NCBI GenBank assembly: GCA_003427395.1
Contig: BFEA01000076.1
Coordinates: 1,442,092-1,477,837 of the forward strand
Origin: Chara braunii
Taxonomy: Eukaryota; Streptophyta; Charophyceae; Charales; Characeae
DNA: 35,746 nucleotides
Reading direction: 5' to 3'
Shown: piece after piece, positions 11,273 through 23,018 of the stretch
How positions within the stretch are numbered: the first letter of the stretch is position 1
Layout: the number at the start of each line of letters is the position of its first letter
Program-made: the position numbers and the translations under genes
The notes under the pieces: model-generated
Told to the model about the DNA's origin: nothing
Databases searched by the model: none
The model's input: the letters and a program-made list of their open reading frames with translations, nothing else

Positions 11273-11670
11273 TCATTATTGTTATTATTTTATTTTGACT
11301 ATATTATTATTACTATCATTGTTACTAGATTGTTTTGATAATGAGAATTAGAACTAAGTGCGCTTGTTTGGTTCGTTCGTAGAAGAGAAAGGCGGGGTAA
11401 GAATTATGAGGTGAGGGAGTCAGAATCGTAAGTGGGAATGCTAGGAAGTCAAGGTGTTAAGAGAGAGAGGGAAAATGAGAGAACGGTCAATAACTTACCC
11501 TCTCGTTCCTAAACTGCTTATGTCGTCCATAGTATCTTGACTGTATCTGACCAGAAAAATTGTTAGTATACCCTCAAATCATTATAATTATTATTACTAT
11601 TATTACAATTATTACTATGATAATATTATTACTATTATTACTTTGATTATTATTAATGTTGTTTATGACA
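11273..11670. repeat. ATT-rich tracts, unit 2
   Basis: Imperfect ATT/ACT runs at about 11265-11330 and 11578-11645 are the counterparts of those at 7075-7120 and 7381-7432 in unit 1. Between them lies ordinary unit sequence. Confidence 0.7.
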
Positions 11671-12713
11671 TCTCTCTTATGCGAAACACTCATAACCTTG
11701 ATTTTAACCCCAGATGAAATTAAAACCTTCCCTCTCTATCTTTCTACTTCTTGCCTTCTAATCATGATTACCTTTTTTACTATGACCACCTAAAGTGTAC
11801 CTCTCCTATTAGTTGTTTGGTCAACCTTAGGTCATACAACAAACATCTTGTCAAACACATATAGATACAGGTTGATTGAGGGAGCTTTGTTGGAGTTCAT
11901 GAGGAGCTTTGTAGGCAGGGGACTGGAAGGTATCAGCACTCTAACCTAACATACAAACCCTTAAAATGTACGACTTTTACATGTTGTTTGTGCCTGTATC
12001 AATAAGGCATATTATTATTTTACCTATTTTTCTCAGGGAGTATGATTTAATCTTAAAAAAAAAAGTTTGCATGTACAAAAAACTTGTGTGCAGTAGTGAC
12101 AAACGAGTCTCTATAATGATGGTCTTGTTGTATGAAAGGTGATTCTGATATGGATTAAGTTTAAGTGTTTTCTGAAACACACTATGATAACGAAAAACTC
12201 ATGTGTGAGTTGTCCCCCTATGTGTGTGTTAACTTTTGGGGTAAATAAGGTAATAGGGATGTGGATTCTGTGAAGTCCTGCCCTGGTTTATAGGTCTTCC
12301 TAACATTGATAAAGTAGGAATCATTGTGAGATGTTGGACACCATGAAGATTACTAGATTGTGTATGGCTATGCGTGTTTGATATTCTTTGATATTAAAAA
12401 AAATATATATGAACGAGAAAGTTGTAACTAATCGTTTTTTTGCTAGAATATTTTGTTGATATATGGCTCCTCTTGAGTTAAACTAACACAAGTAAAAGGT
12501 TTGCCCGAAAATCTTTTAGAGGTGCAAAGTAAAAGGAGGTTCCCATTTAAACTACCTTGTTTCAAGTTACCTCGGTCATAGGGGTGTGGATCCAATGTGG
12601 TTTACCCACTTGACTCAAAGACTTTCGAATGATCTAGGACACGGGTATACCTTTACTTCAATGATGAGAGAGTTGAAGTGAGGTGGCAAAGTTCTTCAAA
12701 AGAAATTTGCAAA

Positions 12714-13049
12714 GGTGATAGGAGGAGCAAGACCCCAGAAGGTCTACCCCACTACCTATCTGTGTAAGTAAGGGAGGTGGTAGTAAAAGAAGCGAGGCCC
12801 CGTGAGGTGTGCCTTCTTACCGACCAACCTTACTCAAATATAAGTTGATGATAGGAGGAGCAAGGTCCTATGAGGTCTGCCCTATTACCAACCATCACCA
12901 AGTAAGAGTGATAGGTGGAGTGAGGTCCCGTGAGCTCTAACCTATCGCCTGTCAACTGCGGCAGTAGTAGAGAAAATAGATCCTGAGAGGTTTACCTTAC
13001 TATCACTAATCCTTTTTGGTGATCGGGGAAAAGTAAGGCCCCGCAAAAG
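12714..13049 (+). repeat. Hairpin sub-repeat cluster, unit 2
   Basis: Same five to six monomer arrangement as in unit 1. The first monomer has GATAGG near 12717 matched by CCTATC near 12755. In the fourth, GTGATAGG faces CCTATCGC, so the one change gives a G-T wobble and the stem survives. Confidence 0.72.
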
Positions 13050-13221
13050 AATAATTAATTGTTCAGAAATCACTTTCTGATTCTATTGAGGTAAGGATGA
13101 CCGAACTTTGGTTTTGTGTGACTCGTTCTACTATATTGGGATCTCTTGATTGATTTATCTTATAATTCTATTCCAGATGAGATTGATAATGTTTGCTTGT
13201 GCATGCCTAAAGAAAGAAGCA

Positions 13222-13229
13222 TATATAAA
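13222..13229 (+). promoter_or_regulatory. Candidate TATA box, unit 2
   Basis: TATATAAA in the same AGAAGCATATATAAAGGAAT context as the other units. The distance to AATAAA is 723 bp here but about 395 bp once the MITE and its target duplication are removed. Confidence 0.5.
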
Positions 13230-13418
13230 GGAATGAATCATTTTTTTTTTTCCTAAAGGAAGGAAGGAACCATGTGAGGAAAGTCCAAAGGGTAAAAGCT
13301 TAGGTTGAAAGGTCATAAATGTTAGAGAGGTTAAGTGACCGTTAAGCAAGATTGTTGAAGCAGTTAAAAAGGGGAATGAACTATCATCCGTTATACTTCA
13401 CATTGCACAAACTATTAG

Positions 13419-13426
13419 GCGGCACC
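13419..13426 (+). repeat. Probable MITE target duplication, left
   Basis: GCGGCACC, against the ancestral GCGACAAC seen uninterrupted in units 3 and 4 (the latter near 22817). Two mismatches. Confidence 0.55.
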
Positions 13427-13746
13427 CTGTGTAGCACACCGAACATGTTCGGAGCTTTTCCGAACGTCCGAAAATGTTCGGGTGTTCGGCCTAACGCCAC
13501 CCGAACATATTAAAAAAAAAACACAAAAAACAAAAGTTTTTGGTTTTTGGTTTTTGATTTTTAACTCGAGTTTGGTTAAGAATTTGACTATACCTGCAAG
13601 GCAAAAGTTGTTTGTATTGTTATTTTAAATAACATAAAGTTTTCTCAGATTTTTAGGAGAACATTTTTGTTTTTTTATGTTAGCGTTCAGAGAGTTTCGG
13701 CACTCGTTCGGGTTCGGTCACCCAACCCGAACACGATGCTACACAG
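13427..13746. mobile_element. 320-bp hAT-like MITE
   Basis: A short non-autonomous DNA transposon present only in unit 2. Its ends are exact 10-bp terminal inverted repeats, CTGTGTAGCA at 13427-13436 and TGCTACACAG at 13737-13746. Subterminal regions on both sides are packed with CCGAAC/GTTCGG words, including the palindrome CCGAACATGTTCGG at 13439-13452. The inferred target duplication is 8 bp, the length made by hAT transposases. The interior is AT-rich with A and T runs. It encodes nothing. Family assignment rests on target-duplication length only. Confidence 0.78.
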
Positions 13747-13754
13747 GCGATAAC
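13747..13754 (+). repeat. Probable MITE target duplication, right
   Basis: GCGATAAC, one mismatch from the ancestral GCGACAAC. Decay of both copies suggests an older insertion than the SINE. Confidence 0.55.
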
Positions 13755-13767
13755 CTTGTAACCGGTG

Positions 13768-13787
13768 TCGGGACCTGTGGGTCCCGA
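13768..13787 (+). other. 8-bp hairpin downstream of the TATA box, unit 2
   Basis: TCGGGACC, loop TGTG, then GGTCCCGA: a perfect stem. The homologous positions in units 1, 3 and 4 have one or two mismatches. It lies inside the region that would be transcribed from the candidate TATA box. Confidence 0.7.
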
Positions 13788-13944
13788 ATCGAGTCTCTGT
13801 CTCCAAGAGACAATATACGGCTAAAGTGTGCACGACAGAGAAATCCGGAGGCAAAAGAAATAAAAAGGATAAAGGGCTAAGGCTAGATGGTCAGCGCCTT
13901 AAGGCTTGGAGGGTGCCCTGCGCCGCCGGAACCATTGAACCAAT

Positions 13945-13950
13945 AATAAA
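13945..13950 (+). terminator. Candidate poly(A) signal, unit 2
   Basis: AATAAA in the context CCAATAATAAATTAATAG, matching the other units. Confidence 0.45.
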
Positions 13951-15938
13951 TTAATAGAATGACAAACAGCAAAAGACCGCAAGAGACTAGTAAAGGCGGT
14001 TACCTCGGTTTGTTCTGGCTATTTTTAATTTGCTTTCTAGCTACGAGTATCATTAGATTGATTGACACTGCAACCTCTCTTCCTTGTTAGACTACGACTG
14101 GGGTGACTATACCGCTAAAAAGATAGAACCTATATGCTTATTATTGTTCTATTTATTACTGCCATTATTATAATTATTATTTATTCTCATTATTGTTATT
14201 GCTTAGTTTATAATCATATCAATGTGTAGAAAACAGTGGCTGACGAGGAGGAAGTGCAGGCATGTGAGAGTGTGATTAAGTGAAGATTTAAGCTGGAGAA
14301 CGAAGTAAACAACAAAGAGGATGACGAAGAGAAGTTTAAAAGGAACGATGTAGGAGGGGGAAAAAAAGTCTTAGATAAGAAGAAGGGGGAGAATGAGAAG
14401 CAGACGGCAGATAACCGGGATGGCAAAAAAACTGTGTAAAACAGAGAAGTTTTAAGAAAAACGGAGACAATAAAATCAGAACCGATGAGAATTAAAGTAG
14501 AAGGAAAGAGAAAGAGAAGAAATATATCTAGAAATTCATACGTTGAAGTCTGGTCGTTCGAACCTAGAATTTGTCTGATGGTTCAACTACTGAAACCTCG
14601 TTACGGCTTCTCTTTCATCTCAATGGTAAGATTCAATGGAACCTAGTGGCAAGCCTATGAGGTTGCAGTCAACCTCTTGGTCATGATTGCCGATTGCGTT
14701 GTTGTACTTTTTTTTTCCTCACGATTAAATTATCGCACCTTCAACTATGTATCTTATAATTAAGACACGAATATGGTTGAGAATAAAGTTAGGTGCATAG
14801 AAGGGTAACAAAGCTTGATGATCGTGAGAATCAAGATGTTTCTCGATAGTAAGTGGTCAAGCTGATTGAGGTGAAATAAGGGTGAAGCGAGCAAGTTACC
14901 ACGAAAATACCACATGTGAAGAAACAAAAAAAGTAGAAAAAGGGAGTCTATTGGAGGGGAGAGAACTCAACAATTGTTATGGTCGCTGTTGCGCAATTTC
15001 CCAAAAGTACAACACACTTGCATTTTGAATATAGCTAGCCAAACAGGGTGTTCACATTCATTATTATTTATTACTAATATTATTTACTTTGAGAAGACTG
15101 CACGAACACGGATTAAGAACACAACTGAATTCTGAGTTTTCCCATGGAAACGAATTACTTGCTTTCTTTCTTGTGTTCGACTGCGTTTTCTAAGTCTGTG
15201 TGCACTTGTTGAGTGTTTGCCGAATTGAGAGTGTGTGTGATCTGGATGGGTACTTGTTTGCTGAGGGCCTCAAACGAGATATTTACGTGTGGCGATGACC
15301 GTGGAGGCCGAGGACTAGTAGTGTAGGCTAAGTATAGGTAGATATCAATCATAGTAGCCTGAGTCTAGGACCTGTACGGGAAGCATCAAAATCCACAGTA
15401 ATGTCTTCCTCCTTCAGAAAACAAAGTTTCCAAGTTGTCGTAACACATAGACGACAATAACGTTCCGGTATCTTTCAATTGAACAAGTACTTAGCGGATG
15501 TGTTATAGCAGCAGAATTTAGGGCTTGCTTAACTTGACTTGGCCTACTTCAGCCCAGTGCCGGTCGGACGTGGCCAATTTGTTGCAATCATTTTGTTAAC
15601 CCAAATACCCCGAGTTTTCGACAAAGTTTGACTTTGGGCTTGTTGGGTTGGACTTGACATTTTTCATAAGATATCAGACGGACTCCTACCGACTTACGAT
15701 GTTTCGCTATCGAGTCCTACGAATAGACGACGTCTCAGCCTCTTGACCCTATGGCCTACCCTACCGAGACAACCTGAGACTAAGAGTAGTCGGGACCCTG
15801 GGGCAAGGACCGGACGTCTGCAACGAGAATCCTTTAAGAGAGAGAACCATATTTTCTGTTTCGCATTATCATTATTGTTATTATTTTATTATTATTTTTT
15901 TATTATTATTATTTTATTATTACTATTATTGTTACTAG

Positions 15939-17103
15939 ATTCTTTTGATAATGAGAATTAGAACTAAGTGAGCTCGTTTGGTTCGTTCGCAAAAGCGAAA
16001 GGCGGGATAAGCATTATGCGGTGAGGAAGTCAAAACCGTAAGTGAGAATGCTAGGAAGTAGAGATGTTAAGAGAGAAGGAAAATGAGAGAAGGACCAATA
16101 ATTTACCCTCTTGCTCCTAAACTACTTACGCCGTCCACAATATCCAAACTGTATCTGACTAGAAAGATAGTTAGTATACCCTCAAATCATTATAATTATT
16201 ATTACTATTATTACTATTATTACTATGATTATTGTTAACGTTGTTTATAACATCTCTCTTATGTGAAACACTCTTAACCTTGATTGTAACCCAGATGAAA
16301 TTGAAACCTTCCCAATCTATCTTTCTCCTTCTTCCCTTCTAATAATGGTTACTTTTTTTACTGTGACTACCTAAAGTGTACCTCTCCTATTGGTTGTTTG
16401 GTCAAGTTTAGGCCATACGACAAACCTCTTGCCGAACACATACAGATACAGGTTGGTTGTGGGAGCTCTACCAGAGTTCATGAGGAGCTTAGGGGGCAGA
16501 GACCTAGAAGGTATGATTCGTTTGATAATGAGAATTAGAACTAAGTGAGCTCGTTTGGTTCGTTCGCGAAAGAGAAAGGTTGGGTAAGAATCATGTGGTG
16601 AGAGAGTCAAAACCGTAAGTGGGAATGGTAGGGAGTAGAGGTGTTAAGAGAGAGAAGGAAAATGAGAGAAGGGTCCATAATTTACCCGCTCGTTCCTAAA
16701 CTGCTTATACCGTCTGTAGTATCCTGACTGTATCTGACTAGAAAGATAGTTAGTATACCCTCAAATCATTATAATTATAATTACTATTATTATTATTGTT
16801 ACTATTATTACTATGATTATTGTTAACATTGTTTATGAGATCTCTCTTATGTGAAACACTCCTAACATTGATTTTAACCCAGATGAAATTGAAACCTTCC
16901 CTCTCTATCTTTTTCCTTCTTCCCTTCTAATCATGGTTACCTTTTTTACTATGACCACTTAAAGTGTACCTCTCCTATTGGTTGTTTAGTCAATCTTAGG
17001 CCATACGACAAACATCTTGCCGAACATGTAGAGATACAGGCTGATTGCAGGAGCTCTGTCGAAGTTCATGAGGAACTTTGAGGGCAAGGAACCGGAAGGT
17101 ATG
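15939..17103 (+). repeat. 577/588-bp direct duplication inside unit 3
   Basis: Segment A (15939-16515) starts ATTCTTTTGATAATGAG and ends AAGGTATG. Segment B (16516-17103) starts ATTCGTTTGATAATGAG and ends AAGGTATG. Units 1, 2 and 4 have the segment once. The two copies have diverged by many substitutions and by ATT-tract length, so the duplication is not recent. Each copy contains its own ATT tract (about 16191-16238 and 16768-16826). Confidence 0.9.
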
Positions 17104-17879
17104 AGCACTCTAACCTAACCAATAAACCCTTAAAATATACGACTTTCACATGTTGCTCGTGATTGTATCAATAAGACATATTATTCTTTTTCCTTTTTTT
17201 TTTTTCGGGAGTATGATTATATCTTAAGAAAAAAAGGTTGCATGTACGAAAAACTTGTGTGCAGTAGTGACAAACGAGTCTGTATATGCATAGTTTAGTT
17301 GTATGAAAAGGTAATTCTGATATGGATTAAGTTTAATTGTTTCTGAAAAACATAGTGAGAACAAGAAACTCCAGTGTGAGTTGTCTCACTATGTGTACGT
17401 TTATTTTTTGGGTAAGGTAGTAGGGATGTGGATTCCGTGAAGTCCTGCCCTGGTTGACAGTTCTTCCTAACATTGATAAAGTAGGAATCACGGTGAGATG
17501 TTGAACACCGTGAAGATTACCAGATTGTGTATGGCGATGTATGTTTGATATTCTTTGATATTGACAAAATAATTATGAATGAAAAGACTTTAACTAACCG
17601 TTTCTTTGGTAGAACGTTTTGTTAATATTTGTCTTCTCTTGAGTTAAACTAACACAAGTCAAAGGTCAGTCGGAAAATCTTTTGGAGGTACAAAGTAAAA
17701 GGAGGTTCTCATTTGAACTATCTTGTTTCAAGTTACCGCGGTCATAGGAGGGTGGACCCCATGTCGCGTACCCACTTGACACAAAGACTTCCGAATGATC
17801 AGGGACATGGGTATACCCTTACTTCAATCATGAGATAGTTGAAGTAAGGTGGCAAAGTTCTTCAAAAGAAATTTGCAAA

Positions 17880-18215
17880 GGTGATAGGAGCAGCAAGTCC
17901 CCGGAAGGTCTTCCCTATTACCTATCTGCGTAAGTAAGGGAGGTGGTAGTAAACGAAGCGAGGCCCCATGAGGTGTGCCTTATTACCAACCAGCCTTACT
18001 CAAATATAAGTTGATGATAGGAGGAGCAAGATATCGCTAGGTCTGCCCTACTCCCAACAAACACCAAGCAAGAGTGATAGGTGGAGTGAGGTCATGTGAG
18101 GTCTGCCCTTTTGCATGTTAACGTCGACAGTACTTGAGAGAATAGGTCACGAGAGGTCTACCTTACTATCACTTATCCTCTTTGGTGATCGGGGAAAAGT
18201 AAGGCCCCGCAAAAG
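17880..18215 (+). repeat. Hairpin sub-repeat cluster, unit 3
   Basis: Same monomer order as units 1 and 2. The fourth monomer has lost its closing CCTATCAC arm, so pairing is not kept everywhere. Confidence 0.68.
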
Positions 18216-18387
18216 AATAATTAATTGTTGACAAATCACTTTCTGATTCTATTGAGGTAAGGATAACCGAAATATGGTCGCGAGTGACTTGTTCTAGTAT
18301 CTTGGGATCTCTTGATTGATTTATCGTCTAATTCTGTTCTAGATGAGATTGATAATGTTTGCCTGTGCATGTCTAAAGAAAGAAGCA

Positions 18388-18395
18388 TATATAAA
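18388..18395 (+). promoter_or_regulatory. Candidate TATA box, unit 3
   Basis: TATATAAA in the conserved AGAAGCATATATAAAGGAAT context, 397 bp before AATAAA. Confidence 0.5.
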
Positions 18396-18632
18396 GGAAT
18401 GAATCATTTTTTATTTTTTTTTTAGAGGAAGGAAGGAACCATGTGAGGAAAGTCCAAAGGTTAGAAACTTATGGTGAAAGGTCATAAAGGTTAGAGAGGT
18501 TAAGTGACGGTTATCCAAGATTGCTGAAGCAGTTAAAAATGGGAGTGAACTATCATCCGCTAACTTCCAATTGCACAAACTATGAGGCGACAACCTTATA
18601 ACCGGTGTCGGGATCTGTGGGTCCCAAATCAA

Positions 18633-18651
18633 GTCTCTGTCCCCAAGAGAC
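18633..18651 (+). other. 6-bp hairpin in the post-TATA region, unit 3
   Basis: GTCTCT, seven-base loop, AGAGAC. Unit 2 has the same stem. In unit 4 it is GTCTCC with GGAGAC, one base pair changed on both sides. Confidence 0.6.
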
Positions 18652-18784
18652 AATATACGGCTAAAGTGTGCACGACTTAGAAATCGGGAAGCACAAGAAA
18701 TAAAAAGGATAAAGGACTAAGGCTAGATGGTCAGCGCCTCAGGGCCTGGAGGGTGCCCTGAGCCGCCAAAACCATTAAACCATT

Positions 18785-18790
18785 AATAAA
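18785..18790 (+). terminator. Candidate poly(A) signal, unit 3
   Basis: AATAAA near the unit end, in the position shared by all units. Confidence 0.45.
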
Positions 18791-20941
18791 TTAATAGAAT
18801 AACAAGTGGCAAAATACCTCAAGAGAGTAGTAAAGGCGGTTACCTCGGTTTGTTCAAGTTATCTTTAATCTGCTTTCTAACTACGAGTGTCGTAAGATTG
18901 ATTGACACTCCAACTTCTCTTCCTTGTTACACGACTGGGGTGACTATACCGCTAAAAAGATAGAACCTATATTCTTATTATTGTTCTATTTATTACTGCC
19001 ATTATTATAATTATAATTTATTCTCATTATTATTATTGCTTAGTTTATAATGATATCAATGTGTAGAAGACAGTGGCAGACGCGGAGGAAGTGGAGACAT
19101 GTGAGAGTGTGATTAAGTGAAGACTTGAGTTGAAGAAGGGAGTAGACAACAAAGAGGATAATGAAGAGAAGTTTGAAAGGAACGATATCGAAGGGGAAAG
19201 AAAAGTCTCAGATAAGAAGAAGGGGGAGAATGACAAGGAGGCGGCAGATAAACGGGAAAACAAAAAGGTTGTGTAAAACAGAGAAGTTTGGAGAAAACAT
19301 GAGACAATAAAATGAGAACCAATAAGAATTAAAGTAAAAGGAAAGAGAGAGAGACGAAATATATTCAGTAATTCATACCTTGAAGTCTGGTGGTTCGAAC
19401 CAATAATTGGTCTGCAAGTTTAACTGTTGAAACCTCGTTACGACTTCTCGTTCATCTAAATGGTAAGATTCAATAGAACCCAGCGGCAAACCTATGAGGT
19501 TGCAATCAACCTCTTGGTCGTGATTGCCGATTACGTCGTTTTACCTTTTTTTCCCTACTGTAATCACGATTAAATTCTCGCACCTCCTATTATGTATCTT
19601 ATAATTAAGACATGAATCTGGCCGAGAATAAAGTTAGGTGCATATAAGAGTAGCAAAACTTGAGGAGCGTGAGAATGGAGATGTTTTGGGTACGAAAATA
19701 CCACATGCGAAGAAACAAAAGAAGTAGAAAGAGGGAGTCTATTGGAGTGGAGAGGATGCAACAATCGTTATTGTCGTTGTTGCGCAATTTTTCAAAAGTA
19801 CAAGGCACGTGCATTTTGAATATAGCTAGCCAAACGGGGTGTCCGCATGAATTATTATTTATTACTGGTATTATTTACTTTGAGAAGACTGCATGAACAC
19901 GGATTGAGAACACAACTGAATTCTAAGTTTTTCCATGGAAACGAATGACTTGCTTTCTTTCTTGTGTTCGACTGAGTTTTCTAAGCATGTGTGTACTTGT
20001 TGAGTGCTTGCCGAATTGAGAGTGTGCGTGACCAGAATGGGTACTTGTTTGCTGACAGCCTTATAGGAGGTATGTATCAGTGACTGTGACCGTGAAGGTC
20101 AAGGACTAGTAGTGTACACTAAGTCAAGGTAGATGTCAGTCATAGTAGCCTGAATCTAGGACCTATACGGGCAACATCAAAGTTCGCAAAAATGTCTTCC
20201 TCCTTCAGAAAATAAAGTGTCAAAGTCTCCTTAACATATAGATGTCAGCAGCGTTCCCACATTTTTCAATTGAACAAGTAATGAGTTTTTGCCTTGTAGC
20301 AGCAAAATATAACTTGACTTGGCCTGCTTCAACCCAGTGTCGGTCGAACGTGGTCGATTTGTTGCAATTATTTTGTTAACCCAAATACCCTTAGCTTTCG
20401 ACAAAGTTTGACTTTGGGCTTGTTGGGCTGGACTGAACATTTCTCATAAGACACTAGACAGACACCTAGTGACTTACAACGCTTCGCTATCGACTCCTAC
20501 CAATCGACGACGTCTCAGCCTCTTGACCCTATGGCCTACCCTACCGGGACAACCTGAGACTAAGAATGGTCGGGATCTTGGGGCAAGGACCAGACGTCTT
20601 CAACGAGAATCCTTTAAGAGAGAGACCCATATTTTTTGTTTTGCATTATCATTATTGTTATTATTTTATTATTACTATCATTGTTACTAGATTCTTTTGA
20701 TAATGAGAATTAGAACGAAGTGAGCTCGTTTGGTTCGTTCTTAAAAGAGAAAGGCGGGGTAAGAATTATGCGGTGAGGAACTCAGAACCGTAAGTGGAAA
20801 TGCTAGGAAGGAGAGGTGTTAAGAGAGAGAGGAAAAATGAAAGAAGGGTCAATAATTTACCCTCTCGCTCTTAAACTGCTTACGCCGTCCAAAGTATCCT
20901 GACTCTATTTGACTAGAAAGATAGTTAGCATACCCTCAAAT

Positions 20942-21004
20942 CATTATAATTATTATTACTATTATTATTATTATTACTATTATTACTATTATTATTATTA
21001 TTAC

Positions 21005-21040
<36 letters not shown>
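20942..21040. repeat. Expanded (ATT)n microsatellite, unit 4
   Basis: A run of ATT with occasional ACT interruptions, longer than the homologous tracts in the other units. Confidence 0.9.
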
Positions 21041-22106
21041 GATCACTGTTAACGTCGTTTATGACATCTTTCTTATGTGAAACACTCCTAACCTTTATTT
21101 TAACCTAGATGAAATTGAATCCTTCCGTATCTATCTTTCTCCTTCTTCCCTTCTAATCGTGGTTACCTTTTTTACTATGACCATCTAAAGTGTACCTCTC
21201 CTATTGGTTGTTTGGTCAAACTTAGGGCATACGGCAAACATCTTGTCGAACAGATACAAATACAGGATGATTGTGGGAGCTCTGCCGGAGTTCATGAGGA
21301 GCTTTGGAGGCAGGGAACTGGGGGGTATGAGCACTCTAACCTAATCTATAAGCCCTTAAAATGTACGACTTTTACATGTTGCTTGTGCCTGTATCAATAA
21401 GATATATTATCTTTTTTCCTATTTTTCTTTGGGAGTATGATTTAATCTTAAGAAAAAAAGGTCGCATGTACAAAAACCTTATCTGTAGTAGTGGCAAACG
21501 AGTCTCTATATGGATGGTCTAGTTGTATGAAAGGTGACTCTGATATGGATTAAGTTTAATTGTTTCTGAAAAACACAGTGAGAACGAGAAACTCCCGTGT
21601 GAGTTGTCTCACTATGTTTGAGATTATTTTTGGGGTAGATAAGGCAGTAGGGATATGGATTCCGTGAAGTCCTGCCTTGGTTGATAGGTCCTCCTAACAT
21701 TGAAAATATAGGAATCACGGTGAGATGTTGGACACCATGAAGATTACCAGATTGTGTATGGCTATGCATGTTTGATATTCTTTGATATTGACAAGAAAAT
21801 TATGAATGAAAAAACCTTAACTAACCGTTTCTTTGCTAGAACATTTGGTTGATATTTGCCTCCTCCTAAGTTAAACTAACACAAGTCAAAGGTCAGTCGA
21901 AAAATCTTTTGGAGGTGTGAAGTAAAAAGAGGTTCCCATTTGAACTACCTTGTTTCAAGTTACCTCGGTTATAGGGGTGTGGACCCCATGTGACACACCC
22001 ACTTGACTCAAAGACTTCCGAATGATCTGGGACACGAGTATACCATTATTTCAAATATGAGAGAGTTGATGTAAGCTGAAAGAGTTCTTCAAAAGAAATT
22101 TGCAAA

Positions 22107-22440
22107 GGTGATAGGAGGAGCAAGACCCCGAAAGGTCTGCCCTGATTCCTATCTGCGTAAGTAAGGGAGGTGGTAGTTAAAAAAGTGAGGGTCCATGAGG
22201 TGTGCCTTCTTTCTAACCAGCCTTACTCAAATATAAGTTGATGATAGGAGGAGCAAGGTCCCGTGCGGTCTGCCCTATTACCAACCAACACGAAGTAAGA
22301 GTGATAGGTGGAGTGAGGTCATGTGTGGTCTGCCCGATTGCCTGTCAACTTCGATAATAGTAGAGAGAATAAATCCCGAGAGGTCTACCTTACTATCACT
22401 AATCCTCTTTGGTGATCGGGGAAAAATAAGGCCCAGCAAA
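22107..22440 (+). repeat. Hairpin sub-repeat cluster, unit 4
   Basis: Same monomer layout. Stems are partly decayed: the fourth monomer reads GTGATAGG against CCGATTGC. Confidence 0.68.
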
Positions 22441-22614
22441 AACATAATTAATTGTTGAGAAATCACTTTCTGATTCTATTGAGGTAAGGATGACCGAAAT
22501 ATGGTCCCGTGTGACTTGTTCGACTGCCTTGGGATCTCGTGATTGATTTATCTTATAATTCTGTTATAGATGAGATTGATAATGTTTGCTTGTGCATGTC
22601 TAAAGAAAAAAGCA

Positions 22615-22622
22615 TATATAAA
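22615..22622 (+). promoter_or_regulatory. Candidate TATA box, unit 4
   Basis: TATATAAA in the conserved context, 398 bp before AATAAA. Confidence 0.5.
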
Positions 22623-22860
22623 GGAATGAATCATTTTTATTATTTTTTTTAAAGAAAGGAAGAGACCATGTGAGGAAAGTTCAAAGGGTAGAAACTTAGG
22701 TTGAAAGGTCATAAAGGTTAGAAAGGTTAAGTGATGGTTATCCAAAATTGTTGAAGCAGTTAAAAGGGGGAGTGAACTATCATCTGCTATATTTGACATT
22801 ACACAAACTATGAGGCGACAACCTTGTAACCAGTGTCGGAACCTGTGGGTCACGAATCAA

Positions 22861-22879
22861 GTCTCCGTCCTCAGGAGAC
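22861..22879 (+). other. 6-bp hairpin in the post-TATA region, unit 4
   Basis: GTCTCC, seven-base loop, GGAGAC. The sixth pair is C-G here and T-A in units 2 and 3. Confidence 0.6.
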
Positions 22880-23012
22880 AATTTACGATTAAAGTGTGCA
22901 CGACAGAGAAATCGGAAGGCAAGAGAAATAAAAAGGATAAAGGACCAAGGCTAGATGGTCGGCGCCTCAGGACCTGGAGGGTGCCCTGGGCCACTGGAAG
23001 CATTATGCCAAT

Positions 23013-23018
23013 AATAAA
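23013..23018 (+). terminator. Candidate poly(A) signal, unit 4
   Basis: AATAAA near the end of the last unit. Confidence 0.45.

Larger units (their letters stand above)
9435..13997 (+). repeat. Tandem unit 2 (contains a MITE)
   Basis: Second copy with the same internal order as unit 1 and no SINE. It is lengthened by a 320-bp inverted-repeat element at 13427-13746, inserted between the TATA box and the poly(A) signal. Without the element and its 8-bp target duplication the unit is about 4235 bp. Confidence 0.93.
13998..18837 (+). repeat. Tandem unit 3 (contains an internal duplication)
   Basis: Third copy, without SINE or MITE. It is lengthened by a direct duplication of a 577-bp internal segment (15939-16515 repeated as 16516-17103). 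Without it the unit is about 4263 bp. Confidence 0.93.

Noticed and set aside
13998-18837. Tandem units considered as rolling-circle Helitron copies.
   Set aside because: Unit ends do not consistently show TC at the start or CTRR with a preceding hairpin at the end, and no Rep/helicase sequence is visible.
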